A stretch of DNA of 49,711 nt, from positions 1 through 49,711 of the forward strand of contig JALSJE010000113.1 in the NCBI GenBank assembly GCA_026989495.1, in the 5' to 3' direction. Position numbers and translations under genes: made by a program. Shown here one piece after another: positions 24,676-33,468 of the stretch. Source of the stretch: Gammaproteobacteria bacterium (GTDB taxonomy: Bacteria; Pseudomonadota; Gammaproteobacteria; S144-34). Position 1 is the stretch's first letter. Every line of letters begins with the position of its first letter. Below the pieces are notes generated by a model. It worked only from the letters and a program-made list of their open reading frames with translations. It ran no database searches and was not told the origin of the DNA.

Positions 24676-25412
24676 GCGGTACCGACACCTCGCGCCGTCG
24701 CTTCCTGGCGGGAGGCGCCGCGGCCGCGGCCGGCCTGCTGGTCGCGCCGGGCGTGATGCTGCTGCCCGTGGCGCGGGCCCGCGCGCCCGAGGAGCCCGCC
24801 TCCGAGGCCCAGCGCTGGGGGCTTCTGATCGACACCACCCGCTGCGCCGACGGCTGCGACGCCTGCGTGCGCGCCTGCAAGACCGAGAACGGTTGGGAAG
24901 GGCACGGCAGGCCCGCCACCGATCCCCAATGGATCCGCAAGGTCAAGGTGCGCGATCCCCGCACGGGCCACACGCAATCGCTGCCGCTCATGTGCCAGCA
25001 CTGCCGCAAGCCGCCGTGCGTGGACGTCTGCCCCACCGGCGCCTCCATGCGCCGCGCCGACGGCATCGTGCTGGTGGACAAGCATATCTGCATCGGCTGC
25101 CGCTACTGCATGATGGCCTGCCCCTACAAGGCGCGCTCCTTCGTGCACGAGGACGTGCATGACCCGAAGCCGCACGCCCCGCGGGGCAAGGGGACGGTCG
25201 AGTCCTGCACCCTCTGCGTGCACCGCGTGGACGCCGGGCGCGTGCCCGCCTGCGTCGAGGCCTGCGCCGCGGAGGGCAACGGCGCCATCGTCTTCGGCGA
25301 CCTCAAGGACCCGCGCAGCGAGATCTCGCAGCGGCTCGCGCGCTACGGCGGCGAGGAGATCCGCGCAGACCTCGGCCTCGACACCGGCGTGCGCTACCTG
25401 GGCCTGAGCTGA
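24672..25412 (+). CDS. dsrO: DsrO, periplasmic ferredoxin-like subunit
   Basis: A 246-aa Tat-exported iron-sulfur subunit. The Tat motif SRRRFLAGG is at residues 7-15, followed by an Ala-rich hydrophobic stretch. Several [4Fe-4S] motifs follow (CADGCDACVRACKTENG near 58, CQHCRKPPCVDVCPTG, CIGCRYCMMACPY and CTLCVHRVDAG). ATGA overlap with dsrJ gives translational coupling. Confidence 0.97.
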   Translation: MSGTDTSRRRFLAGGAAAAAGLLVAPGVMLLPVARARAPEEPASEAQRWGLLIDTTRCADGCDACVRACKTENGWEGHGRPATDPQWIRKVKVRDPRTGHTQSLPLMCQHCRKPPCVDVCPTGASMRRADGIVLVDKHICIGCRYCMMACPYKARSFVHEDVHDPKPHAPRGKGTVESCTLCVHRVDAGRVPACVEACAAEGNGAIVFGDLKDPRSEISQRLARYGGEEIRADLGLDTGVRYLGLS

Positions 25413-25427
25413 GGGGGATAGCCGGAA

Positions 25428-26717
25428 ATGAAGCCTCACGTGCACTTCCGCGAGATCGAGGGCCGCAGCCCGGGCTACTGGGCGCTGTTCGGGCTCTTCG
25501 GCATCCTCGTCCTGGCGGGCCTCGCCGCGGCCCACTACATGGAGACCGAGGGCCACTGGGTCACGGGCATGTCCAACCAGATCGTCTGGGGCACGCCCCA
25601 CGTCTTCGCCGTGTTCCTGATCGTGGCGGCCTCCGGGGCGCTCAACGTGGCCTCCATCGCCTCGGTCTTCGGCAAGGCCCGCTACAAGCCGCTCGCGCGG
25701 CTGTCGGCGGTGCTGGCCGTGGCGCTGCTGGCCGGTGGGCTCGCCGTGCTGGTGCTGGACCTGGGGCGCCCGGACCGGCTCATCGTGGCCATGACCTACT
25801 ACAACTTCAAGTCGATCTTCGCCTGGAACATCTTCCTCTACACGGGCTTCATGGCCATCGTCGCCATCTACCTCTGGACCATGATGGACCGCATGGGGCG
25901 CCCCTACGGCAAGGCGGCGGGGCTGGCGGCCTTCATCTGGCGCCTCATCCTCACCACCGGCACGGGATCCATCTTCGGCTGGCTGGTGGCACGCCAGGCC
26001 TACGACGCCGCCATCATGGCGCCCATGTTCATCGTCTTCTCCTTCGCCTACGGGCTCGCCGTCTTCCTGCTCGTGCTGCTGCCGGCCTACGGCTGGACCG
26101 GCCGCCCGCTGGGCGCTGAGCTCCTGCGCCGGCTCAAGAACCTGCTGGGCGTCTTCGTCGCGGCCTCGCTCTACTTCGTCGCCGTCTACCACCTCACGAA
26201 CCTGTACGCGGCCGAGCACGGCAGCGTGGAGCGCTTCATCCTGCTCGAAGGCGGGGTCTACACGCGCGTGTTCTGGATCGTGCAGATCCTGCTGGGCGGG
26301 ATCGCGCCGCTCGTGATCGTCTTCCACCCGAAGCTGGGCACCCGCCGCGCCTGGATCGCCACCGCCGCGGCCCTGGTGGTGATCGGCGGCCTCGGGCAGA
26401 TGTACGTCACCATCATCGGTGGCCAGGCCTACCCGCTGGTGCTGTTCCCGGGCAAGGAGGTCTCGAGCACCTTCTTCGACGGTGTGGTGGCGGAATACGC
26501 GCCCTCCCTGCCGGAGATCGCGCTCGGCGTGGGTGGCATCGCCATCGCGCTGCTCGCCGTGCTGCTCGCCATCAGGGTGCTGCCGCTGCTGCCCGAGCGC
26601 CTGGACGACCCCCTGGTGGAGGCGCAGGCGGCCGCTGCCGGCGAGGGGAGTGGCGGCCGGACGGAGGCCGCCGCGGGCAGCGGCGAGGCGGCACCGGCAT
26701 CAGGCACGGCCGGCTGA
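25428..26717 (+). CDS. dsrP: DsrP, NrfD-like membrane subunit
   Basis: A 429-aa polytopic quinone-interacting subunit of DsrMKJOP with about ten hydrophobic helices (ALFGLFGILVLAGLAAAHYM first, IALGVGGIAIALLAVLLAIR last). It ends in a roughly 30-residue Gly/Ala/Glu-rich soluble tail (about 398-429) that looks lineage-specific. It lies 15 nt after dsrO, with GAGGGGGATAG as ribosome site. Confidence 0.95.
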   Translation: MKPHVHFREIEGRSPGYWALFGLFGILVLAGLAAAHYMETEGHWVTGMSNQIVWGTPHVFAVFLIVAASGALNVASIASVFGKARYKPLARLSAVLAVALLAGGLAVLVLDLGRPDRLIVAMTYYNFKSIFAWNIFLYTGFMAIVAIYLWTMMDRMGRPYGKAAGLAAFIWRLILTTGTGSIFGWLVARQAYDAAIMAPMFIVFSFAYGLAVFLLVLLPAYGWTGRPLGAELLRRLKNLLGVFVAASLYFVAVYHLTNLYAAEHGSVERFILLEGGVYTRVFWIVQILLGGIAPLVIVFHPKLGTRRAWIATAAALVVIGGLGQMYVTIIGGQAYPLVLFPGKEVSSTFFDGVVAEYAPSLPEIALGVGGIAIALLAVLLAIRVLPLLPERLDDPLVEAQAAAAGEGSGGRTEAAAGSGEAAPASGTAG

Positions 26718-26777
26718 GCGCCGCCCCCCGCCGCGCGCGGGGCGGGACGGCAGCGCAGCGGCCAGTCCGGAGGCGCC

Positions 26778-28211
26778 ATGGCGCACCTGCTGATCTCCGC
26801 TGCGCACAAGTCCTCGGGCAAGACCACGGTCTCCATCGGCCTGTGCGCGGCCCTGCGCGCCCGCGGCCTGCGCGTGCAGCCCTTCAAGAAAGGGCCGGAC
26901 TACATCGACCCCATGTGGCTCGCGCTGGCCGCGGGCCGCCCCTGCCACAATCTCGACTTCCACACCCAGGGCCGCGAGGAGATCGTGGCCTTGGCCGCCG
27001 GCCGCACCGTCGACGCCGACCTCGCCCTGATCGAAGGCAACAAAGGCCTCTACGACGGCCTGGACCTGGACGGCAGCAACAGCAACGCGGCCCTGGCCCG
27101 CCTGCTGGGCGCCCCAGTGGTGCTGGTCATCGACGCGCGCGGCATGACCCGCGGCATCGCCCCCCTCATCCTCGGCTACCAGGCCTTCGAGCCCGGGGTG
27201 CACATCGCAGGCGTGATCCTCAACCAGCTCGGCGGCAGCCGCCACGAGGCGAAGCTCCGTGCGGTCATCGAGCACTACACGGACGTCCCCGTGCTCGGGG
27301 CCGTGCACCGCGACCCGGCCCTGGAGATCGTCGAGCGCCACCTGGGGCTGGTGCCCAGCAACGAGCACGAGGCCGCCGCCGAGCGCATCCGGGCCGTGGG
27401 CGCGCGCATCGCCGCCCAGGTGAACCTGGACGCGGTCCTGGCGGTGGCACGCAGCGCCCCGCCCCTGCCGGCCACGCCGCCCCCTGCCGCCCCGCCTGAT
27501 GCGGGCGACCTCACGGTCGGCGTGCTGCGGGATGCCGCCTTCGGCTTCTACTACCAGGGCGACCTGGAGGCCCTGGAGCGTGCCGGCGCGCGCCTCGTCT
27601 TCATCGACGCCATCCGCGACCGGCGCCTGCCGGCGGTGGACGCCCTCCTCATCGGCGGCGGCTTCCCCGAGACGCAAATGGACGCGCTCTCGGCCAACGT
27701 CGAGCTGCGGGGCGCCATCCGCGCGGCGCTGGCGGGCGGGCTTCCCGCCTATGCCGAGTGCGGCGGGCTCATGTACCTCAGCCGCGCCATCCGCTGGGGC
27801 GGCCGCCGCCGCGAGATGGTGGGCCTGATCCCGGCCGAGGCCGTCATGTGCGAGCGTCCCCAGGGCCGGGGCTACGTGCGGCTCGCCGAGACCGCGGCGC
27901 ACCCCTGGCCAGGCACGGCCTCCGGCGAGCTCGCCGCCCACGAGTTCCACTACTCGCGCCTCGAGGGCCTCCCGGCGGATACGCGTTTCGCCTACGAGGT
28001 GCTCCGCGGCCAGGGCGTGGACGGCCGCCGCGACGGCATCGTCACCGGCAACACGCTCGCCTGCTACGCCCACCTGCGCGACACGGCCGCGCACCGCTGG
28101 ACCGAACGCTTCCTGGCCTTCGTACGCCAGGCGCGGGCCGGCCGTGCCGGCGGCACGCACACCGATCACGACAGCCCGGCCCTGCCGGCCGGAAGGAGGG
28201 CGACCCCATGA
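26778..28211 (+). CDS. dsrN: DsrN, siroheme amidase (CbiA-like)
   Basis: A 477-aa glutamine-dependent amidotransferase of the cobyrinic acid a,c-diamide synthase family; in dsr operons it amidates siroheme for DsrAB. The P-loop is HKSSGKTTVSIG (residues 10-21), with FKKGPDYIDPMW following. The C-terminal class-I glutaminase domain has catalytic C328 in AYAECGGLMYL. It overlaps dsrR by 4 nt (ATGA). Together with cysG at 40.6 kb it supplies the siroamide cofactor. Confidence 0.93.
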   Translation: MAHLLISAAHKSSGKTTVSIGLCAALRARGLRVQPFKKGPDYIDPMWLALAAGRPCHNLDFHTQGREEIVALAAGRTVDADLALIEGNKGLYDGLDLDGSNSNAALARLLGAPVVLVIDARGMTRGIAPLILGYQAFEPGVHIAGVILNQLGGSRHEAKLRAVIEHYTDVPVLGAVHRDPALEIVERHLGLVPSNEHEAAAERIRAVGARIAAQVNLDAVLAVARSAPPLPATPPPAAPPDAGDLTVGVLRDAAFGFYYQGDLEALERAGARLVFIDAIRDRRLPAVDALLIGGGFPETQMDALSANVELRGAIRAALAGGLPAYAECGGLMYLSRAIRWGGRRREMVGLIPAEAVMCERPQGRGYVRLAETAAHPWPGTASGELAAHEFHYSRLEGLPADTRFAYEVLRGQGVDGRRDGIVTGNTLACYAHLRDTAAHRWTERFLAFVRQARAGRAGGTHTDHDSPALPAGRRATP

Positions 28212-28525
28212 TCACCATCACTCCTGCCGCCGCGAAGCAGATCCGCGAGTCGGCGCGCCAGACCCAGTCGGAGGGCATGGCCCTGCGGCTCGCCGCCAAG
28301 CGCCTGCCCGACGGCAGCATCCACTACGGGATGGGCTTCGACGACATCGGACGCCACGACGACCTGCGCTTCGAGTGCGAGGGCATCGAGATCGTTGTCG
28401 CGCCGGTGAGCCTGGAGCTGCTGAGCGGCACCACCATCGACTACGTGGAGCTCGAGCCCGGCCGGCACGAGTTCATCTTTCTCAACCCCAACGACCCCAA
28501 CTACAGCCCGCCCACCGAGGAGTGA
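28208..28525 (+). CDS. dsrR: DsrR, A-type scaffold-like protein
   Basis: A 105-aa IscA/HesB-fold protein (MITITPAAAKQIRESARQTQ). The three conserved cysteines of iron-sulfur scaffolds are missing; the only Cys is in RFECEGIEI. This is the known feature of DsrR, which does not bind clusters and has been linked to post-transcriptional control of dsr genes. It is translationally coupled to dsrN. Confidence 0.92.
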   Translation: MITITPAAAKQIRESARQTQSEGMALRLAAKRLPDGSIHYGMGFDDIGRHDDLRFECEGIEIVVAPVSLELLSGTTIDYVELEPGRHEFIFLNPNDPNYSPPTEE

Positions 28526-28541
28526 GGGGGAGCACGGCCCC

Positions 28542-29975
28542 ATGGGCGCCACCGGCTACGACCTGGTCGTCATCGGCTCCGGGCCCGGGGGCTACAAGGC
28601 CGCGGTCACCGCCGCCCACCTGGGCGCGCGGGTGGCCCTGGTGGAGCGCGACCTCCCCGGGGGCACCTGCCTCAACCAGGGCTGCATCCCCAAGAAGACC
28701 CTGGCCTACCTTGCCGCCCTGATCGAGGACGTCTCCGCCCTGCAGGGCCGCGGCCTCGCGGGCAAGGTGCGGGGCGACTTCGCCGGAGCGCTGCGCCACC
28801 GCGACGAGGTGGTCGCAGGCATCCGCTCGAGCTTTCCGGTGTGGCTGCGCCGCCTCGGCATCCGGGTGCACCGGGGGCAGGCCCGCTTCCTCGACCGGCG
28901 CCGCATCGAGGTCGCCGGCGAGGACGGGACGACGGTGCTCGAAGCCGACCGCGTGATCATCGCCACCGGCAGCGAGCCGCGGCGGCTGGACGCCTGCCCG
29001 GTGGACGGCGAACGCATCATCACCTCACGCGAGTTCATGCTCGGCCACCCGTCCCAGCCCCGGCGCGCGCTCATGGTGGGCGGCGGCACCATCGGCTGCG
29101 AGCTGGGTTACGTGCTGCACCAGTTCGGGAGCGAGGTCACCATCGTCGAGCGGGCCGGGCGGCTCCTCGACCGCCCCTGCATCCCGGAGCGCGCGAGCGC
29201 GCTGCTGGCCCGCAAGCTGCAGCGCCTCGGCGTGGACCTGCGCCTGGGAACCACGGTGGCGGCCGCCGAGCCCGGCCCCGAGGGGGTGCGGGTGTACCTT
29301 TCCGACGGCAGCGAGGCCCTGTTCGACCTCGTGCTGGTGGCCGTGGGCCGACGGCCCCGCACCGCCGGCCTGGCGCTGGAGTCCGCGGGCGTGGCCGTGG
29401 ACGGGCACGGCTTCATCGTCACCAACGAGCACCTGGAGACCACCGCCCCCGGGATCTACGCCGTGGGCGACGTCAAGGGCGGCCCCATGACCGCCAACGC
29501 CGCCCTCCACGACGCCAAGGTCGCCGCCACCAACGCCGCCGGCGGGGGCAGCCTCCAGCGCAACTACAATATCGTGCCCATCGTCATCGACTCCGCCCTG
29601 GAGATCGCCGCCGTGGGTCTGACCGAGGGCCGCGCCGAGGACGCCGGCTTCGAGCCCGATGTGGCCCGCGCCAGCCTCGGCGGCTCGCCCAAGGCCCGCA
29701 CGCGCCACGACGTGGAGGGCTTCATCGAGGTGGTGCACGACGAGGAGACGGGCCAGATGCTGGGCGGCTGCATCGTCGGCCCCGAGGCGGGCGAGCAGAT
29801 CCAGATGCTCACAGCCGCCTGCCAGTCGCGCAAGGGGCTGTGGTTCCTCAAGGAGATCAGCTACAGCCATCCCTCCTGGTGCGAGGAGCTGGAGAACGCC
29901 ATCGACCCCTACACCGCGGCCTTCATCAGGTCCGGGCGCGAGGTCTTCCGCGCCGGCATCTACGCCAGCGAGTGA
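28542..29975 (+). CDS. Dihydrolipoamide dehydrogenase-like flavoprotein
   Basis: A 477-aa pyridine nucleotide-disulfide oxidoreductase. It has FAD motif VVIGSGPGGYKAA, redox-active CLNQGC (about 46-51), NAD motif MVGGGTIGCELGYVLHQFGS, and TTAPGIYAVGDVKGG. The C-terminal His-Glu dyad is kept as HPSWCE, but the usual preceding His (HAHPT) is replaced and a Cys is inserted in the motif. No lipoyl protein or 2-oxoacid dehydrogenase genes are nearby. It lies 16 nt after dsrR in the same operon, which implies a thiol, lipoate or persulfide redox role linked to sulfur oxidation. The specific substrate is unknown. Confidence 0.88.
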   Translation: MGATGYDLVVIGSGPGGYKAAVTAAHLGARVALVERDLPGGTCLNQGCIPKKTLAYLAALIEDVSALQGRGLAGKVRGDFAGALRHRDEVVAGIRSSFPVWLRRLGIRVHRGQARFLDRRRIEVAGEDGTTVLEADRVIIATGSEPRRLDACPVDGERIITSREFMLGHPSQPRRALMVGGGTIGCELGYVLHQFGSEVTIVERAGRLLDRPCIPERASALLARKLQRLGVDLRLGTTVAAAEPGPEGVRVYLSDGSEALFDLVLVAVGRRPRTAGLALESAGVAVDGHGFIVTNEHLETTAPGIYAVGDVKGGPMTANAALHDAKVAATNAAGGGSLQRNYNIVPIVIDSALEIAAVGLTEGRAEDAGFEPDVARASLGGSPKARTRHDVEGFIEVVHDEETGQMLGGCIVGPEAGEQIQMLTAACQSRKGLWFLKEISYSHPSWCEELENAIDPYTAAFIRSGREVFRAGIYASE

Positions 29976-30003
29976 GGCCCCGGGCGCCAGCGCCCCGTGT
30001 GAT

Positions 30004-31746
30004 ATGCTTCTTTCCGTGCAGACCACGACCCTGACGGCCCGGACCGCGCGCTCCGTGCCGGTGGCTCCGCCCCGGCTGCGGGCGGCCGACGGCCGGCCGG
30101 AAAAGGCCATCCCCCGGGACGGCGCCGGGCCTGCCGAGGCCCTCGCGCGCGACCCCTGGTCGATCGCGCCGGCACCGGGCTGGCGACGCAAGCCCACCGC
30201 CGGGCCGCGCCATCCGGGGCTCGCCATGCTCGGCTTCGCGCTTGCGGCCACGCTCGCCGGCGTCGGGCTCGCCGCGGTGTGGCTCGCGTATGCCCCGGGC
30301 GCGGCGCCCGCCGCCACCCTGAGCGCCCTGCTCACCGTGGCCTTCGGGCTGCTCGGCATCGGCGCCTGGCTCGTGCGCCGCGACCTGCTCGTGCCGCTTG
30401 CGCACCTGCGCAACTGGGCCACCCGCATCCGCGCCGGGAACCTCGCCGTGCGCATCCCGGAGCCACAGCACGGCGAATTTGCAAAACTTGCCAAGGATAT
30501 CAATGCTTTATCTGATACTCTTCAGACGCTTTCCAGGGATCTGGACGAGGCCGTGCGGCGCCAGACCGAGCGCATCGAGCAGAAGACGCGCTCGCTCAAG
30601 ATCCTCTACGACGTGGCCGCGAGCGTGAACGTCTCGCGCGACCTCGACGATCTCCTCACCCGTTTCCTCCACACCCTGCGCGAGGTGGTCGACGCACGCG
30701 CCGCCACCGTGCGGCTGCTCGACGCCTCGGGACAGATGCGGCTCGTGGCGAGCGTGGGGCTCGACCCCAGCGTGGAGGAGCGGGAACGTTTCATCCCGGC
30801 GAGCGACTGCCTGTGCGGCAACGCCGCCGACGCCCACACCGTGCTCTGCAGCGAGAGCATAGAGCACTGCCGCCGGCATCTCGGCGAGACCCTGTTCGGC
30901 GACGAGCGCCTGTCCCTGCTCGCCGTCCCCCTCCAGTACCGGGGACGCACGCTCGGTGTCTACAACCTGTTCGTCGACCGCGACACGCTGCGCGGACGCG
31001 AGGACCTCGAGGCGCTGCTGACCAGCATAGGACGCCACCTGGGCATGGCCATCGAGAAGGCCCGCCTCGACGAGGAGGCCCAGCGCCTGTCCATCATGGA
31101 GGAGCGCACCCGCCTCGCCCACGAGCTGCACGACTCCCTCGCCCAGACGCTGGCCAGCCTGCGCTTCCAGATCCGGGTCCTCGACGAGACCCTGCACGAG
31201 GGCAAGGAGGCCGACCTCTGGCACGAGCTCGAGCGTATCGAGAACAGCGTGGACGAGGCCTACGTGGAGCTGCGCGAGCTCATCGCCCACTTCCGCGCGC
31301 CGGTGGACAGGCGCGGCCTGCTCGCGGGCGTGGAACGGCTGGTCGAGCGCGCCCGCCGCGAGATGGGCATTCCCGTATTCTTCCAGAAGGAATGGCGCGA
31401 GGACGAGCGCCTGCCCGCCGTGGCCGAGATGGAGGTGCTGCGCATCGTGCAGGAGGCGCTCGCCAACGCCCGCAAGCACAGCCGTGCCCAGCACATCCGT
31501 GTCCTGCTCCAGGCCCGTGACGGCACCTACCGCGTCCTCGTCGAGGACGACGGGGTCGGCTTCGACCAGCCGCCCCAGGGCGGCCACCGCGGCGAGCACC
31601 TGGGGCTCAGCATCATGCGCGACCGTGCCCGCCGCCTCGGCGGCAAGCTCCGCATCGAGAGCGAGCCCGGCGAGGGCACCCGCGTCCATCTCACCTTCAC
31701 CCGTGCGGGCCTGGAAGGAAGCGGCCTTCGGGGAGCGCTCGAATAG
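30004..31746 (+). CDS. NarX-like sensor histidine kinase with Cys-rich GAF domain
   Basis: A 580-aa membrane kinase. It has a roughly 70-residue Pro/Arg-rich N-terminus and two adjacent transmembrane segments (about 74-97 and 105-126) with almost no periplasmic loop. HAMP is at about 127-180, a coiled segment near 180-205 and a GAF domain at about 205-355. HisKA_3 follows with phospho-accepting H376 (LAHELHDSLAQ) and then an HATPase (EDDGVGF, GLSIMRDRA). The GAF domain holds C269, C271, C282 and C289, which could bind a cluster or sense thiol or persulfide chemistry. The missing periplasmic sensor loop argues for a cytoplasmic signal. ATG at 30004, 29 nt after the flavoprotein gene. Confidence 0.88.
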   Translation: MLLSVQTTTLTARTARSVPVAPPRLRAADGRPEKAIPRDGAGPAEALARDPWSIAPAPGWRRKPTAGPRHPGLAMLGFALAATLAGVGLAAVWLAYAPGAAPAATLSALLTVAFGLLGIGAWLVRRDLLVPLAHLRNWATRIRAGNLAVRIPEPQHGEFAKLAKDINALSDTLQTLSRDLDEAVRRQTERIEQKTRSLKILYDVAASVNVSRDLDDLLTRFLHTLREVVDARAATVRLLDASGQMRLVASVGLDPSVEERERFIPASDCLCGNAADAHTVLCSESIEHCRRHLGETLFGDERLSLLAVPLQYRGRTLGVYNLFVDRDTLRGREDLEALLTSIGRHLGMAIEKARLDEEAQRLSIMEERTRLAHELHDSLAQTLASLRFQIRVLDETLHEGKEADLWHELERIENSVDEAYVELRELIAHFRAPVDRRGLLAGVERLVERARREMGIPVFFQKEWREDERLPAVAEMEVLRIVQEALANARKHSRAQHIRVLLQARDGTYRVLVEDDGVGFDQPPQGGHRGEHLGLSIMRDRARRLGGKLRIESEPGEGTRVHLTFTRAGLEGSGLRGALE

Positions 31747-32433
31747 ATGAGCCTGCGCGTGCTGCTCATCGACGACCACACCCTCTTCCGCGAAGGCCTG
31801 GAGAGCCTGCTCGCGCATCGCGGCATCGAGATGGTCGCCTCGGTGGGCAGCGGCGAGGAGGGGCTCGCGCTCGCGGCCGAGCTCGAGCCGGACGTCATCC
31901 TGCTCGACATGCGCATGCCGGGCATGGGCGGGCTCGAGGTGCTGCGCCGCATCCGTCAGCAAGGCCTGGAGATGGCCGTGGTCATGCTCACCACCAGCAC
32001 CGACGAGCGCGACCTCATCGAGTCCCTGCGCGCGGGCGCCCAGGGCTACCTGCTCAAGGACATGGAGCCGGACGAGCTCGTGGTGGCCCTGCGCGACATC
32101 GTGGCCGGCAAGACCGTGGTCGCCCCCGAGCTCGCCCCCGTGCTCGCGCGCGCCGTCCAGGGCGGCGAGGCCGCCGACGGGCAGGGCGAGCCCGACGATC
32201 CCTTCGCCCGTCTCACCCCCCGCGAGACCGAGATCCTGAGCCTGCTGGCCGAGGGGCAGAGCAACAAGGCCATCGCCCGCAACCTGGGCATCTCGGACGG
32301 CACGGTCAAGCTCCACGTCAAGGCCATCCTGCGCAAGCTCGGCGTGCACTCGCGTGTCGAGGCCGCCGTCATGGCCGTGGAGATGGGCCTGCGCCAGCGT
32401 GGCAACGCACAACAGGAGAACGCCAAGCCGTGA
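31747..32433 (+). CDS. NarL/FixJ-family response regulator
   Basis: A 228-aa transcription regulator. The receiver domain has phospho-acceptor D54 ([11 protein letters not shown]), and the C-terminal LuxR-type helix-turn-helix reads [20 protein letters not shown] and [19 protein letters not shown]. The ATG directly follows the TAG of the kinase gene, so the two form a cognate pair. The NarL subgroup binds 7-2-7 inverted heptamers, the geometry found in the palindromes upstream of dsrA, cysG and other genes here; that link is inference. Confidence 0.93.
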   Translation: MSLRVLLIDDHTLFREGLESLLAHRGIEMVASVGSGEEGLALAAELEPDVILLDMRMPGMGGLEVLRRIRQQGLEMAVVMLTTSTDERDLIESLRAGAQGYLLKDMEPDELVVALRDIVAGKTVVAPELAPVLARAVQGGEAADGQGEPDDPFARLTPRETEILSLLAEGQSNKAIARNLGISDGTVKLHVKAILRKLGVHSRVEAAVMAVEMGLRQRGNAQQENAKP

Positions 32434-32927
32434 AGCGCTACACCGAACTTGTGCGCGAGGCCCTCGCGCACGTGCCCGAGATCTTCCCCTGGGACCTGGA
32501 CGAGCGTCTCAAGTCGGATGAGGCGCCGCTGGTCCTGGACGTGCGCGAGCCGGAGGAGTACGCCGCCATGCGCATCGCGGGCTCCCTCAACGTCCCGCGC
32601 GGCATCCTGGAGGCCGCCTGCGACTGGGGCTACGAGGAGACGGTGCCCGAGCTGGTGGAGGCGCGCGGGCGCGAGATCGTGGTCGTGTGCCGCTCCGGCA
32701 ACCGCAGCGCGCTCGCCGCCCGTACCATGCAGCTCATGGGCTACGCGCACGTCTCCTCCCTGAGGACCGGGCTCAAGGGCTGGAACGACGCCGAGCTCCC
32801 GCTGGTGGACGCCGAGGGACGCGAGGTGCCCATCGAGGCGGCCGACGCGTACTTCGCGCCCCGCGTGCGCGAGGACCAGCTCCCCCCCGAGCGCCGCCCC
32901 TCGGCCCGCGCCGCCGGCGGCCGCTAG
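32430..32927 (+). CDS. Rhodanese-domain sulfurtransferase
   Basis: A 165-aa single-domain rhodanese. The active loop is CRSGNRS with C87 as persulfide carrier, preceded by [20 protein letters not shown]. There is no signal peptide, so it is cytoplasmic. A 50-residue N-terminal extension and a charged C-terminal tail flank the domain. The GTG start overlaps the response regulator stop by 4 nt (GTGA), making it the last gene of the long dsr transcript. It could feed sulfur to DsrEFH/DsrC. Confidence 0.9.
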   Translation: MKRYTELVREALAHVPEIFPWDLDERLKSDEAPLVLDVREPEEYAAMRIAGSLNVPRGILEAACDWGYEETVPELVEARGREIVVVCRSGNRSALAARTMQLMGYAHVSSLRTGLKGWNDAELPLVDAEGREVPIEAADAYFAPRVREDQLPPERRPSARAAGGR

Positions 32928-32965
32928 CCGCCGCCCATCGCGTGCGTGCGCCTGTGGGCGGCGGC
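32927..32965 (+). terminator. Putative terminator of the dsr operon
   Basis: A perfect 11-bp stem (GCCGCCGCCCA, 32927-32937, with its complement at 32955-32965) and a 17-nt loop, starting on the last base of the rhodanese stop codon. Only a weak pyrimidine run follows (CTCTGCT), so efficiency is uncertain. Confidence 0.45.
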
Positions 32966-33006
32966 CTCTGCTACACTGCCATGCCGTCGCCACTGGAACG
33001 AGCCGT

Positions 33007-33468
33007 ATGGGAAGGAGGATGGCCGCCGCGCAGACGCCGCTACCGCTCGATACGGAGGCGCTGGAGGCGATCCGGCGCCTGGCGCGGCGTCACGGATGGG
33101 AACTGGTGGTGCTCTTCGGCTCCGCCGCCCGCGGGGCACCCGATCCCCGGGACCTGGACATCGCGGTCCAGCCCCCGCCCGGCCGCTTCCCGGACCTGAT
33201 GACCGAAGCGGGCTGGCTCTCCGACCTGGAGGACGCGCTGCCCGGCTGGCGGGTGGACCTGCTGGTGCTGACCGACGCCACCGATCCGCTCACCCGCTAC
33301 GAGGCCCTGTGGAAGGGCAGGCTCCTCTACGAGCGCGCGCCCGGCCTCCACGACCGCGAGCTCAGCCGCGCCTTCTTCCTCTACGCCGACAGCGCCAAGT
33401 TCCGCCGCGCCCGCCGCGAGGCCCTCGAGGCGGCGGCCGGAGCCCGCGGAGAGGGAAGCGGCCCATGA
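33007..33468 (+). CDS. MntA-like nucleotidyltransferase antitoxin
   Basis: A 153-aa minimal nucleotidyltransferase. The signature GS-x9-D-x-D is seen in [19 protein letters not shown]. It overlaps the downstream HEPN gene by 4 nt (ATGA), the arrangement of type VII toxin-antitoxin systems in which MntA AMPylates and silences HepT. The start is ambiguous: ATG at 33007 or at 33019. A possible -10 (TACACT, 32972-32977) lies upstream, so it probably has its own promoter. Confidence 0.85.
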   Translation: MGRRMAAAQTPLPLDTEALEAIRRLARRHGWELVVLFGSAARGAPDPRDLDIAVQPPPGRFPDLMTEAGWLSDLEDALPGWRVDLLVLTDATDPLTRYEALWKGRLLYERAPGLHDRELSRAFFLYADSAKFRRARREALEAAAGARGEGSGP

